DNA of 64,000 nt. Source: UBA6663 sp044226485. Its GTDB lineage: Bacteria > Chloroflexota > Anaerolineae > Anaerolineales > UBA6663. The notes under the pieces were generated by a model. The model made no database searches, was not told the origin of the DNA, and saw nothing but the letters and a program-made list of their open reading frames with translations. Shown here one piece after another: positions 9,879 to 19,336 of this stretch. The stretch is from positions 248,001-312,000 of the forward strand of contig JBGAGY010000009.1 of assembly GCA_044226485.1 (NCBI GenBank). Direction: 5' to 3'. The translations under genes were made by a program, and so were the position numbers. Each line of letters starts with the position of its first letter. The stretch's first letter is position 1.

Positions 9879-11330
9879 ATGTCCCTCACAGACCTCACCT
9901 TACAGGGCGCCGTCGAGCAGTTGGACAGCGGCGCCGTCAGCAGCCGTGAACTCACTCGGGCCTGCCTCGATCGCATCGCCGCCGTCGATCCGAAGCTCAA
10001 CGCGTTCCTGACCATCACCGCCGATCAGGCGCTGGCACAAGCCGAAGACGCCGACCGACGCCGCGCGGCAGGCGAGACGCTTCCATTATTGGGCGTGCCG
10101 CTCGCGATCAAGGACGTGCTCTGCCTGAAGGGCGTGCGCGCGACGGCGGGCTCACGTATCCTCGAGAACTTCATCGCGCCGTACACGGCCACTGCCGTCC
10201 AACGCCTGCTCGACGCCGGCGCCGTGATCCTGGGCAAACTCAACTGCGATGAGTTCGCGATGGGCTCGAGCACCGAGAATTCCGCCTATGGCCCGACTCG
10301 CAATCCGTGGGACACGACGCGTGTGCCCGGTGGCTCGTCGGGCGGAAGCGCTGCGGCGGTCGCGGCCCGGATGGCGTTCGGCGCCCTCGGCTCCGACACC
10401 GGCGGCAGCGTCCGCCAGCCGGCGTCGTTCTGCGGCGTCGTCGGGCTCAAGACCAGCTACGGCCGCGTAAGCCGCTATGGCCTGATCGCCTATGGCTCGT
10501 CGCTCGACTCGATCGGGCCATTCGGCCGCACCGTCGCCGACGTGGCAACTCTCTTCAGCCTGATCGCCGGGCACGACCCGCGCGACGCGACGTCGATGCC
10601 GACACCCGTGCCGACGTTGGGTGAGTGGACCCAGGACCTGCGCGGCGTGCGTGTTGGCGTGCCGCGCGAGTATTTCATCGACGGCATGCAGCCCGCCGTC
10701 GAGTCGGCCGTGCGCGCCGCGATCGATCACCTCAAGGCGCTCGGCGCGACGCCGGTCGAGATCTCGCTGCCGCAGACCGAGTACGCGCTGCCCGTCTATT
10801 ACCTGATTGCGCCGGCCGAGGCCTCGGCCAACCTGGCGCGCTTCGACGGCGTTCGCTATGGCCCGCGCGCCGAGGCCGACGCGCTGTGGGACGTGTTCGA
10901 GCGCACCCGCGGCGAGCGCTTCGGCGCCGAAGTGAAGCGCCGCATCATGCTAGGCACGTATGCGCTGTCGGCCGGGTACTACGACGCCTACTACGGGCAG
11001 GCCCAGAAGGTGCGGACGCTGATCAAGCGCGACTTCGACAGCGCCTTCGAGCAGGTCGACGTCGTCGCCTGCCCCGTTGCGCCGACGACGGCCTTCACGA
11101 TCGGCACCAAGGTCGACGATCCGCTGGCCATGTACCTCGAGGATGTGTTCACGCTGCCGCCGAGCCTGGCCGGCATCACGGGCCTCTCAGTGCCCTGCGG
11201 CGCCGATGCCGAGGGCCTCCCGATCGGCCTGCAGTTGCTAGGCCCCGCCTTCGGCGAAGAGCGCGTCTTGCGGGTCGGCCACGCCTTCGAACAGACGACG
11301 GATTGGCATCTGGCAGCGCCTGCAGTGTGA
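9879..11330 (+). CDS. gatA: Asp-tRNA(Asn)/Glu-tRNA(Gln) amidotransferase subunit A
   Basis: 483 residues, full length. Amidase-signature glutaminase that supplies ammonia to GatB. The Ser-cisSer-Lys triad is visible: Lys in PLAIKDVLC (near residue 77), the Gly/Ser loop GGSSGGSAAAVAA (near 150) and the nucleophile region GSDTGGSVRQPA (near 175). It forms an operon with gatC and ends at a strong shared terminator facing scpA. Confidence 0.96.
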   Translation: MSLTDLTLQGAVEQLDSGAVSSRELTRACLDRIAAVDPKLNAFLTITADQALAQAEDADRRRAAGETLPLLGVPLAIKDVLCLKGVRATAGSRILENFIAPYTATAVQRLLDAGAVILGKLNCDEFAMGSSTENSAYGPTRNPWDTTRVPGGSSGGSAAAVAARMAFGALGSDTGGSVRQPASFCGVVGLKTSYGRVSRYGLIAYGSSLDSIGPFGRTVADVATLFSLIAGHDPRDATSMPTPVPTLGEWTQDLRGVRVGVPREYFIDGMQPAVESAVRAAIDHLKALGATPVEISLPQTEYALPVYYLIAPAEASANLARFDGVRYGPRAEADALWDVFERTRGERFGAEVKRRIMLGTYALSAGYYDAYYGQAQKVRTLIKRDFDSAFEQVDVVACPVAPTTAFTIGTKVDDPLAMYLEDVFTLPPSLAGITGLSVPCGADAEGLPIGLQLLGPAFGEERVLRVGHAFEQTTDWHLAAPAV

Positions 11331-11343
11331 CGAAGGGCGAGGG

Positions 11344-11401
11344 GCGAAAAGCGAGGGGCGAGGCGCATAGAACAGAACGCGCCTCGCCCCTCGCTTTTCG
11401 C
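11344..11401. terminator. Bidirectional 23-bp perfect hairpin between gatA and scpA
   Basis: Arms 11344-11366 and 11379-11401 are perfect complements around 12 nt. The arms are tandem 7-nt words of the GARRRGC type, the same family found inside gatB. It lies exactly between the stops of convergent gatA and scpA and can serve both. Confidence 0.85.
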
Positions 11402-12361
11402 TTATTCGAATTCCAGCTCGGTGAACAATGCCTCGTCGTCAGTCCAATCCGTCAGGGCGACGAGCTCGATCACGCCGAAGAGCTCGGTCTGGCGTGCTTC
11501 GACCTTGCGGCGCTTGATGAGTTCGAGGGCCGCAAGGAAGGTCACCATGATCTCCATACGGCTGGCCGACTGCGCCAGCACTTCATGGAAGGCGACGTGA
11601 CCCTCGCTGACGCGGAAGGCGTCGGCCAGGCGCCGGATCTGATCGCGGATCGTGACCTTGGGCGGCGCGACGACGGTGGAGAGCTCGGGCGTGTCCGGCG
11701 GCATCAACGCCAGCGCTCGGCGCACGGCCTCGAGCAGGTCGATGGTGGTGACGTTGCTCAGGTCGAGCTGCTTCTCGATCTTCGGCGGCGGCGCCAGGCG
11801 GACGTAGGTGTGCAGGTTGGCATCCTCGCGCTGCCGCAGGCCGAGCGCGACCTGCTTGTAGCGCTTGTAGGCCAGCAGACGACGCGCCAGTTCTTCGCCG
11901 GGATCTTCTTCGCCGGGAGCGCGTTCGACAGGCCGCGGCAAGAGCGCTTCGGATTTGATCAGGATCAACCGCGCCGCGATGCTTAGGAAGTCCGCCAGTT
12001 CGCCGAGGTTGAGTTGCTCCATCACGCGCACGTAGCTGACGAACTGATCGGTCACCTGCGCCAGCGCCACGTTCGTGATCTCGAGTTCCTCGCGTTCGAT
12101 CAACTGCAGCAGCAGATCGAGCGGCCCGGAGAACACCGGCAGCTGAACCGTGTACCCGGGCCGTAACAGGCTGATCGTGTCGGGCTCGGCGATCTGCTCG
12201 GGCAGATGGACGGCGTGCTCGGTCTCCTCCACGGCAGAAGAAGGGCCAGTCTCAGTGATCTCCGAGGTCTCGAGTTCCGCCGTCTCCGGCGAAATCTCCT
12301 CGATATCGTTGTTCTCAACGGGTTGCTCGAGCGAGGGCTCGGGCGAAGGCACTTCGGTCAT
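11402..12361 (-). CDS. scpA: Segregation and condensation protein A (kleisin)
   Basis: 319 residues. Kleisin subunit of the bacterial SMC complex, bridging SMC heads with ScpB for chromosome compaction. The core starts near residue 68 (YTVQLPVFSGPLDLLLQLIE) and includes LGELADFLSIAARLILIKSE, both ScpA hallmarks, and ends with the winged-helix tail (TFLAALELIKRRKVEARQ). Unlike ordinary ScpA proteins (about 240-260 residues) it has a roughly 65-residue acidic Glu/Thr/Ser-rich N-terminal extension that is probably disordered. No scpB in the window. TATCAT lies 7 nt before the ATG, so the mRNA may be leaderless. Confidence 0.92.
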   Translation of the reverse strand: MTEVPSPEPSLEQPVENNDIEEISPETAELETSEITETGPSSAVEETEHAVHLPEQIAEPDTISLLRPGYTVQLPVFSGPLDLLLQLIEREELEITNVALAQVTDQFVSYVRVMEQLNLGELADFLSIAARLILIKSEALLPRPVERAPGEEDPGEELARRLLAYKRYKQVALGLRQREDANLHTYVRLAPPPKIEKQLDLSNVTTIDLLEAVRRALALMPPDTPELSTVVAPPKVTIRDQIRRLADAFRVSEGHVAFHEVLAQSASRMEIMVTFLAALELIKRRKVEARQTELFGVIELVALTDWTDDEALFTELEFE

Positions 12362-12368
12362 GGGCGCG

Positions 12369-12374
12369 ATGATA
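12369..12374 (-). promoter_or_regulatory. Leaderless -10 box of scpA (TATCAT)
   Basis: The complement of 12369-12374 reads TATCAT, with a 7-nt spacer to the scpA ATG at 12361 and no Shine-Dalgarno. Confidence 0.5.
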
Positions 12375-12439
12375 CCGCCTGCGCAGGGTCTGCGCTACTG
12401 GCGCTTGCGACGCGACGGCAGATCGCGGTGCGGAGTCGG

Positions 12440-13006
12440 TCAGTGGGCGAACAGGAGGAAGGCCGAAAGCCCCACGGCGGCGGTCGAGAAAAGCGCCGTG
12501 ATCAGCAGGCCGCCGACGACAAGGCGACGGTTCTCGATGCGTCTGCGGCGTTCGTCGGCCGCGACCTGTGCCAGCCGCCGATCCTCGATTTCGTGCATCT
12601 CGTCCATCACGCGTCTGGCTGCCGCGCTGTCGAGTTGCTTGCCGTAGACGAGTTCGTCGGTGCGCGCCGCCTGGCGAACATGGACGTCGATGTGTCGGTC
12701 GAGCATGTGTTCGAGCGCGTCGACGTGACGCGAGCAGCGTGGGCAGGTCGGCGAGCCAGACCAGTTGCGGGTGCCGCAGTTCGGGCACGATCGCCACAAG
12801 CCCGCGTTGCACGAGATGCACACCGTCCGATCCGCGGGGTTGATCCGCCCACAGTCCGCGCACAGCACGTCGGTGACTTCGAGGTTGGCGCCGCAGGCCG
12901 GGCACTCGGCGGCGTGGGCGTCGAGCGGCAGCAATCCCAGATGACCACAGCCTGGGCAGGAGAGCTCGCGGGCAAACGCTGCGACAAAAGTCGGGTGGGC
13001 GGCCAT
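12440..13006 (-). CDS. Triple zinc-ribbon protein with a C-terminal membrane anchor
   Basis: 188 residues. The first 95 residues contain six CxxC pairs (CPGC, CPAC, CADC, CISC, CPNC, CPRC), enough for three double zinc ribbons. A charged, probably helical segment follows (MDEMHEIEDRRLAQVAADERRRR), then one C-terminal membrane helix (VVGGLLITALFSTAAVGLSA). The ribbons would face the cytoplasm if tail-anchored. The start is placed at 13006 because the longer frame (to 13144) would translate the intergenic palindrome 13071-13140, and because TATGAT lies 6 nt before this ATG. Function unknown; it could be a sensor or an assembly factor. Confidence 0.75.
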   Translation of the reverse strand: MAAHPTFVAAFARELSCPGCGHLGLLPLDAHAAECPACGANLEVTDVLCADCGRINPADRTVCISCNAGLWRSCPNCGTRNWSGSPTCPRCSRHVDALEHMLDRHIDVHVRQAARTDELVYGKQLDSAAARRVMDEMHEIEDRRLAQVAADERRRRIENRRLVVGGLLITALFSTAAVGLSAFLLFAH

Positions 13007-13012
13007 GCCGAC

Positions 13013-13018
13013 ATCATA
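13013..13018 (-). promoter_or_regulatory. Leaderless -10 box of the zinc-ribbon gene (TATGAT)
   Basis: The complement of 13013-13018 reads TATGAT and is 6 nt from the ATG at 13006, with no Shine-Dalgarno. Confidence 0.45.
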
Positions 13019-13070
13019 GGCCTGCGCCCTATGTCCGGCGGTTGGCGATGGCCCGTGATTGGTTTGTAAG

Positions 13071-13140
13071 GCGCTGACGAGCGACGAATGACGAAGGTTG
13101 AAGGGCTGTTCAACCTTCGTCATTCGTCGTTCGTCAGCGC
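13071..13140. terminator. 32-bp inverted repeat of GACGAAT-type heptamers
   Basis: Arms 13071-13102 and 13109-13140 pair with one G-U position and a 6-nt loop. Each arm is a run of 7-nt words (gacgagc, gacgaat, gacgaag). It directly follows the stop of the downstream-reading glycosyltransferase (stop at 13141), so it is probably that gene's terminator. Confidence 0.75.
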
Positions 13141-14748
13141 TCACCGCTTTGGTGCGTAGACGTGGTACTGGAAGTTGTTCATCACGATCGCGCGCTGCCA
13201 GTCGTAATTGCGGCCGATCGCGTCGAGGACGGGTTTGGGATAGAAGAAACCGCGCAGGACGACGAGGCCGAACTCGCGTCGCTCGATGGCCGCGATCTCG
13301 TCGGCCGGGTCGAACAGGCCGGCCTCGTACATCACAAGCTGCGGGAAGGCATTGGTCACGACCGGCTTTCCGGCCGCAAACAGGAAGCCTGCTTCCTCCG
13401 AGAAGACAGGCCCGTCGGCCTCTTTGACGAGCGCCGCGATTTCGTTCCCGGCGGCCACGTCATCGGCGTTCGGGCGCGGGCCGAGCTGTGTGTAGCCCTG
13501 GCGGTCGTAATAGCCGCGCGGCTGGTCGGCGATTCCAAGCGCCGCGGTCACCGTCGCGTAGGGAAAGCCGTAGGTGTAGGTGTGAAAGGTCAGGGCGGTC
13601 TGAGCGATGAAGAGCGCGGCGATCGTTGCCGAGCTCAGCCGGGCCGGCCAGATCGCGCCGGAGCCGCCGCGGGTCATCAGCCCCACGGCGCCGCGGCCGA
13701 ACAGCACGCACGCCGCCGCCGTGGCCGTGACAAAGTACGACTCGCCGGCGCCGACCTTGCCCGACAGCGCGCCGGTCGCGACGGCCGCCAGGAACCACAA
13801 GCTGTAGAGCGAGAGCCGGCGCCCGAGCAGTTCGCTGCCGACCATGAGCACAGCACCGGCGACAACCACGGCGTGCAGGCTCAACCACTCGCCGTAGAAG
13901 CCCAACATCTGCGGCAGGTCGAAGGCGTTGATATTGGCCTTGATGATGCTGACGTAGAACCAGCCGTCGGTCTGCAGGTTGATCCAGGCGAACAGCCCGC
14001 CGGCCACAAGGGCAGAGACGATCGCGGCCAGCACGCCGCGCGCCGGATCGCGCAACACAAGATAGAGCAGCCCGGCCGCGACGGTGCCGAGCGCCAGTTG
14101 TTTGCTGAAGCCGGCGGCGATGAGCAGCGCCAGAGCGAGCCCAAGCCGGCGCAGGTCAGTGTCGGCCGGCCGGTCGGCCTGGGCGAACCAGCCCTTGGTG
14201 CCGGCCCAGTCGAAGACCGCCAGGGTCGCGATGCCCAGGCACTCGAAGGTCACCATCGTCATGTGCTGCCGGAAGAGCGGGCCGATCATGAACGTGTACG
14301 TCGAGGCCAGGAAGGCCAGCCCGCTCAGGCTGCCGATCAACCAGCCGGCTCCGCTCGAACTTGCGACCGCCGCGCGCTTGACCATGACGCCGATGGCGAT
14401 CGCCGCCACAAGCGAGCCGATGAACGACACGAGTCGGCCCGTCCAGAGTTGTGGCCCGAAGGCCATCACGAGCGGCGCCGTCAATAAATGAAAGAGCGGC
14501 GGATAAATCGAGGTGTAGTAAGGAAAGACCTGGCTGTTGGCGTAGGGCCAGAGACCCTGTGTGTGAAGCACCGTATCGTAGAGCTCGAAGCCTTCGCCCT
14601 GATCGTAGTCGAATGGAAAGCGGATCAGCGCCGCTGCGTAATGAACGTAGACCAGCAGTTCGTAGAGCAGGGCGATGGCGGCCACGACGAACAGCGCGAT
14701 GGTCAACGCGCGCAGCCAGCCCCGGCCCGCCCTTCGGGAGCGTCTCAT
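13141..14748 (-). CDS. Polytopic membrane glycosyltransferase-like protein (GT-C fold, ArnT/PMT-like)
   Basis: 535 residues with about ten to twelve predicted membrane helices. After the first helix the periplasmic loop carries an acidic motif (FPFDYDQGEGFELYD), as expected of GT-C enzymes whose catalytic Asp/Glu sits in the first outer loop; the following PYYTSIYPPLFHLLTAP is also typical. Such enzymes move a sugar from a polyprenyl-phosphate donor to lipids or proteins. The ATG at 14748 (MRRSRRAGRGW) gives a positive cytoplasmic start before helix 1; the longer frame to 14886 would translate a terminator. TATACT lies 9 nt before the ATG. Acceptor unknown. Confidence 0.75.
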   Translation of the reverse strand: MRRSRRAGRGWLRALTIALFVVAAIALLYELLVYVHYAAALIRFPFDYDQGEGFELYDTVLHTQGLWPYANSQVFPYYTSIYPPLFHLLTAPLVMAFGPQLWTGRLVSFIGSLVAAIAIGVMVKRAAVASSSGAGWLIGSLSGLAFLASTYTFMIGPLFRQHMTMVTFECLGIATLAVFDWAGTKGWFAQADRPADTDLRRLGLALALLIAAGFSKQLALGTVAAGLLYLVLRDPARGVLAAIVSALVAGGLFAWINLQTDGWFYVSIIKANINAFDLPQMLGFYGEWLSLHAVVVAGAVLMVGSELLGRRLSLYSLWFLAAVATGALSGKVGAGESYFVTATAAACVLFGRGAVGLMTRGGSGAIWPARLSSATIAALFIAQTALTFHTYTYGFPYATVTAALGIADQPRGYYDRQGYTQLGPRPNADDVAAGNEIAALVKEADGPVFSEEAGFLFAAGKPVVTNAFPQLVMYEAGLFDPADEIAAIERREFGLVVLRGFFYPKPVLDAIGRNYDWQRAIVMNNFQYHVYAPKR

Positions 14749-14757
14749 ACCAGCGCG

Positions 14758-14763
14758 AGTATA
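14758..14763 (-). promoter_or_regulatory. -10 box (TATACT) 9 nt before the glycosyltransferase ATG
   Basis: The complement of 14758-14763 reads TATACT. The very short distance suggests a leaderless or nearly leaderless mRNA. Confidence 0.45.
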
Positions 14764-14785
14764 CCGGGCTTCAACGGTCGCGAAA

Positions 14786-14821
14786 AGAAAACGGGGTGTG
14801 TGGCTGCCCACACACCCCGTT
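14786..14821 (-). terminator. Rho-independent terminator after oxidase subunits III/IV
   Basis: Perfect 14-bp stem (14790-14803 with 14808-14821), 4-nt loop, followed on the minus strand by TTTTCTTTTCG. It lies 26 nt after the subunit IV stop. Confidence 0.88.
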
Positions 14822-14846
14822 CGTCGGTTCCGAGGGTCAGCGTCGT

Positions 14847-15173
14847 CTATGGCAGCGGGATGATGACGCGCTGCATGAACGGCCACATGAGCCCGACCAC
14901 CAGCGCGAACGACACGCCGGTGAGGAGCACGAGCGCGTACCAGCGGCTGTCGTAGCGCAGGTGCATGTAGTAGAGCACAACCAGCGTCGCTTTGAGGACC
15001 GCGAAGGCCACCAGGATCGGGATCTTGATCTCGTCAGCCGGGATGAACGAGACGAGCAGCTCGATCACCGTGAAGCCCGCGAGCCAGGCGAAGATGCGGA
15101 CGTAGTCGATGCGCGGATGCGCGTGATCCGACTGAGCGGCGTTTGTCATTTCGGGAGTGGAGGTCTGTTCCAT
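14847..15173 (-). CDS. Cytochrome c oxidase subunit IV (CyoD/CtaF-like)
   Basis: 108 residues with three membrane helices (residues about 28-45, 52-70, 80-100), matching the prokaryotic subunit IV family: VLKATLVVLYYMHLRYDSRW is the conserved central part. This small subunit supports oxidase assembly and stability. It follows subunit III after 18 nt, and the pair is divergent from subunits II and I. Confidence 0.88.
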   Translation of the reverse strand: MEQTSTPEMTNAAQSDHAHPRIDYVRIFAWLAGFTVIELLVSFIPADEIKIPILVAFAVLKATLVVLYYMHLRYDSRWYALVLLTGVSFALVVGLMWPFMQRVIIPLP

Positions 15174-15191
15174 GATGCGCGTTCCTGACGC

Positions 15192-16028
15192 TCAGATCAG
15201 ATAGACGAGCGTGAAGATGAAGATCCAGACGACGTCGACGAAGTGCCAGTACAGGCCGAAGACCTCGACGCCCATATGCTCGGTCTTGCTGAAGCCCTTC
15301 CACAGCCAGTTGTAGAACACGAGGATCAGGGCCCACAGCACGCCGGCGGCGACGTGCAGGCCGTGGAAGCCAGTCAGGAAGAAGAAGCCTTGCGAGAAGG
15401 GATTGGCCGCGAGGTCGAAGCCTTCACTGAAGAGGCCGGTGTACTCATACGCCTGGATGCCGATGAACACGGCGCCGGCCAGCGCGACCAGAAACAGCCA
15501 CAGCGTCAGTTTGCCGCGATCGCCGCGCTGAATGGCCGACAGCGCGAGGACGACAAAGAGGCTCGACGCGAGCAGGATGAAAGTGTTGGCCGACACAATC
15601 ATCAATGAACTGAAATGATGGAGGAGTTCGTTGGCGGTCTCGCCTTGAGCGCGCAGCAGGATCCATTGCAGCACGGCGTTGGAGATCAGGCCGCCGAAGA
15701 TCACGGTCTCGGTGCCGAGGAAGCACCACATCGAGAACTTCGCGATCTCGACACCGCCCATCGGCACACCGTGCGCGCGACGGCGCTCGGCGATGCCCGA
15801 GATGATCCATCCGCCGACGCCCACAGCGAGGACCAGGGCCCCGAGGCCGAGCACGACTTGCCAGAGCAGGTTGGGGTAGGAGAACGACGACAGCGTCGAA
15901 CGGATCATCCACAGCAGGAGGCCGGCGACGACTCCGAAGAAGCCGACGCCCAGCACCAGCGGCCAGTAGGTGGGTGCGGGCAGATGGATCTCGTCCTGGG
16001 CGTGTTCTGTGACAGCAGCGTGAGCCAT
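15192..16028 (-). CDS. ctaE: Cytochrome c oxidase subunit III
   Basis: 278 residues, seven predicted membrane helices. Conserved features are FSMWCFLGTETVIFGGLI (helix with the conserved Glu), FFLTGFHGLHVAAGV and YWHFVDVVWIFIFTLVYL at the C-terminus. Subunit III helps keep the proton-uptake path of subunit I functional. The extra N-terminal helices place it with the five-plus-two helix forms. A -10-like TATAGA lies about 20-25 nt upstream of the ATG in the divergent region. Confidence 0.94.
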   Translation of the reverse strand: MAHAAVTEHAQDEIHLPAPTYWPLVLGVGFFGVVAGLLLWMIRSTLSSFSYPNLLWQVVLGLGALVLAVGVGGWIISGIAERRRAHGVPMGGVEIAKFSMWCFLGTETVIFGGLISNAVLQWILLRAQGETANELLHHFSSLMIVSANTFILLASSLFVVLALSAIQRGDRGKLTLWLFLVALAGAVFIGIQAYEYTGLFSEGFDLAANPFSQGFFFLTGFHGLHVAAGVLWALILVFYNWLWKGFSKTEHMGVEVFGLYWHFVDVVWIFIFTLVYLI

Positions 16029-16193
16029 GAGTTATCCGATGGTCTATATCTGAAATTAGAGTGTGGGCCGGCCCGCGCCGATGACGCAGGTACGATCAGC
16101 AATGTACCATAGCCAAATGTCATCGTCAAAGTCCATACATGTTTAAACCGGACAAAAAGAGCCGATTTGTCTTGTGATTTCCGTCACTGGCGA

Positions 16194-16221
16194 TTGACGA
16201 CGCACATCAATTGCGTATAAT
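16194..16221 (+). promoter_or_regulatory. Sigma-70 promoter of the oxidase subunit II/I operon
   Basis: TTGACG (16194-16199), 16-nt spacer, TATAAT (16216-16221). Start expected near 16228, giving a leader of about 135 nt before the TTG start of subunit II. Confidence 0.8.
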
Positions 16222-16289
16222 CTCACCTGTTCTCGCGCATTTCTCTTCCATGCACGTCAAGCGCTGCGAATCCGTTAACATTCAATCAG

Positions 16290-16315
16290 GCCCCGACAAC
16301 GCGCGGGGCTTTGTT
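16290..16315 (+). terminator. GC-rich leader hairpin before coxB (possible attenuator)
   Basis: GCCCCG (16290-16295) pairs with CGGGGC (16304-16309), followed by TTTGTTC. It lies in the leader between the promoter and subunit II, so it could attenuate transcription; no leader peptide is obvious. Confidence 0.5.
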
Positions 16316-16362
16316 CACGTTCGACTGACCCCGCGTGTGCATCGGCGGGACGAGGAGGAAAG

Positions 16363-17478
16363 TTGAAAGCACCTGTGTCGAGCCGCTGGTGGCTCTTTTT
16401 CGCCCTCATCGGAATCGTCGTCGTGGTGGGCATCGTAGGCGTGGTGTGGGCCAACGTGTTTGACGGCGGCCCGACACTGGCAGCCTGCCCGCCGGCCTGC
16501 CCTTACACCTTCCCGCAGGTGCCCAGCTCGCTCGCGCCGGAGTCGACCGAAGCGGTGCAGATCGCCGACCTGTTCTGGATCATCCTCGGCATCGCCGGCG
16601 TGATCTTCGTCCTGGTCGAGGGCGCGCTGGTCTGGACGGTCCTCAAGTTCAAGAACCGCCCGACTGAGCAGGCGCTGCAAATTCACGGCAACACCAAGCT
16701 CGAGATCGCCTGGACGGCCGCGCCGGCCGTCATCCTGGTCGGTGTGATGGGCCTGACCTTCCGCACCATGGTCGACGTGCGCGCACCGGCGCGCTCCAAC
16801 TTCATCACCGTCAACGCGGTCGCCCAGCAGTTCTGGTGGGAGTTCCGCTACCCGGGCTACTCCAGTGAAGACGGCACGCGTTCGGTGGTGACGGCCAGCG
16901 AACTCGTCGTGCCGGTCGACACAGTCATCGACGTGCGGCTCGAGTCGAAAGATGTCGAACACGGCTTCTGGGTGCCTGAGTTGTTCGGCAAGATGGACGC
17001 GATCCCGGGTTACCTCAATCAGATGAAGTTCACGCCGACCACGGTGGGCACTTACTACGCCGGGCAGTGCACGCAGCTCTGCGGCACCCAGCACGCGCAG
17101 ATGCGCTTCGCAGTCAAGGTCGTCACTCAGGCCGAGTTCGAGGCCTGGATCCAGAACCAGCTCAAGACGGCAATCGAGCCCGCTGCGGGTTCGGCCGAGG
17201 AAGCCGGCAAGGCCGCTTTCCTCGAGCCGGGCAACGGCTGCATCGCCTGCCACGTCATCGACGGAGCTGGCGGCGTCGGCGTGATCGGCCCGAACCTGAC
17301 CCACGTGGCCGAGCGACGCTTCCTGGCCGGCGGCATCATCGAGAACACGCCCGAGAATATCGCGCGCTGGTTGTCGAGCCCGCAGACGGTCAAGCCCGGC
17401 AGCCGCATGGTGCTGCCGCGGCAGCTCGACGACACCACGATCCAGAACATCGTGGCCTATCTCAGGAGCCTGAACTGA
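16363..17478 (+). CDS. ctaC: Cytochrome c oxidase subunit II with fused cytochrome c domain (caa3 type)
   Basis: 371 residues. An N-terminal helix (12-29) and two further helices (about 70-95, 118-135) precede the CuA cupredoxin domain, whose ligands are visible: His200, then C236-x3-C240-x3-H244-x2-M247 in CTQLCGTQHAQM. A fused cytochrome c follows, with CIACH at 293-297 and probable axial Met349 (GSRM). It accepts electrons from soluble cytochrome c or directly from complex III and passes them to subunit I. The start is TTG with GAGGAGGAA 4 nt upstream. Subunit I follows after 30 nt. Confidence 0.96.
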   Translation: MKAPVSSRWWLFFALIGIVVVVGIVGVVWANVFDGGPTLAACPPACPYTFPQVPSSLAPESTEAVQIADLFWIILGIAGVIFVLVEGALVWTVLKFKNRPTEQALQIHGNTKLEIAWTAAPAVILVGVMGLTFRTMVDVRAPARSNFITVNAVAQQFWWEFRYPGYSSEDGTRSVVTASELVVPVDTVIDVRLESKDVEHGFWVPELFGKMDAIPGYLNQMKFTPTTVGTYYAGQCTQLCGTQHAQMRFAVKVVTQAEFEAWIQNQLKTAIEPAAGSAEEAGKAAFLEPGNGCIACHVIDGAGGVGVIGPNLTHVAERRFLAGGIIENTPENIARWLSSPQTVKPGSRMVLPRQLDDTTIQNIVAYLRSLN

Positions 17479-17508
17479 CCGCGGCGCAAGCCGCAGCAGG
17501 AGAACGCG

Positions 17509-19134
<1,626 letters not shown>

Positions 19135-19151
19135 GTTCTCGCTGAGGAATG

Positions 19152-19221
19152 GGCGAAAACGGGGTGGGTGGCCAACAAGGCCGGAGCTCCGGCCCGCGAA
19201 GCACCCCGTTTTCGCCTTCTT
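19152..19221 (+). terminator. Terminator after subunit I with a nested 16-bp palindrome
   Basis: Arms 19152-19166 and 19202-19216 are perfect complements ending in GCCTTCTT. Inside the loop lies a self-complementary 16-mer, GGCCGGAGCTCCGGCC (19179-19194), so the structure has two stacked stems. Confidence 0.8.
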
Positions 19222-19287
19222 GCCCGGTTTTGCGCTTGAAACGAGCATCGCGACAAATGGAAAGGAAAGACGTCCCCAATCCGTTCG

Positions 19288-19323
19288 TGATATTCGTTAC
19301 AATTCGTGCAATTCGTGGCAAAA
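19288..19323 (+). repeat. Single arm of the ATTCGTxxxx repeat
   Basis: Three spaced copies of ATTCGT (attcgttaca, attcgtgca, attcgtggc). The same words form a facing pair at 48112-48245. Located just before the heme synthase start. Confidence 0.65.
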
Positions 19324-19336
19324 TACGTAGCAATCC

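Larger units (their letters stand above)
16029..16362. promoter_or_regulatory. 334-nt divergent control region of the oxidase genes
   Basis: Contains the plus-strand promoter at 16194-16221, a leader hairpin at 16290-16309, and near 16050 a minus-strand TATAGA for subunits III/IV. The AT-rich stretch 16100-16180 has no reading frame. Nothing else recognisable. Confidence 0.6.

Noticed and set aside
13007..13144. N-terminal extension of the zinc-ribbon protein
   Set aside because: It would translate the intergenic inverted repeat; the ATG at 13006 has a -10 box 6 nt upstream.
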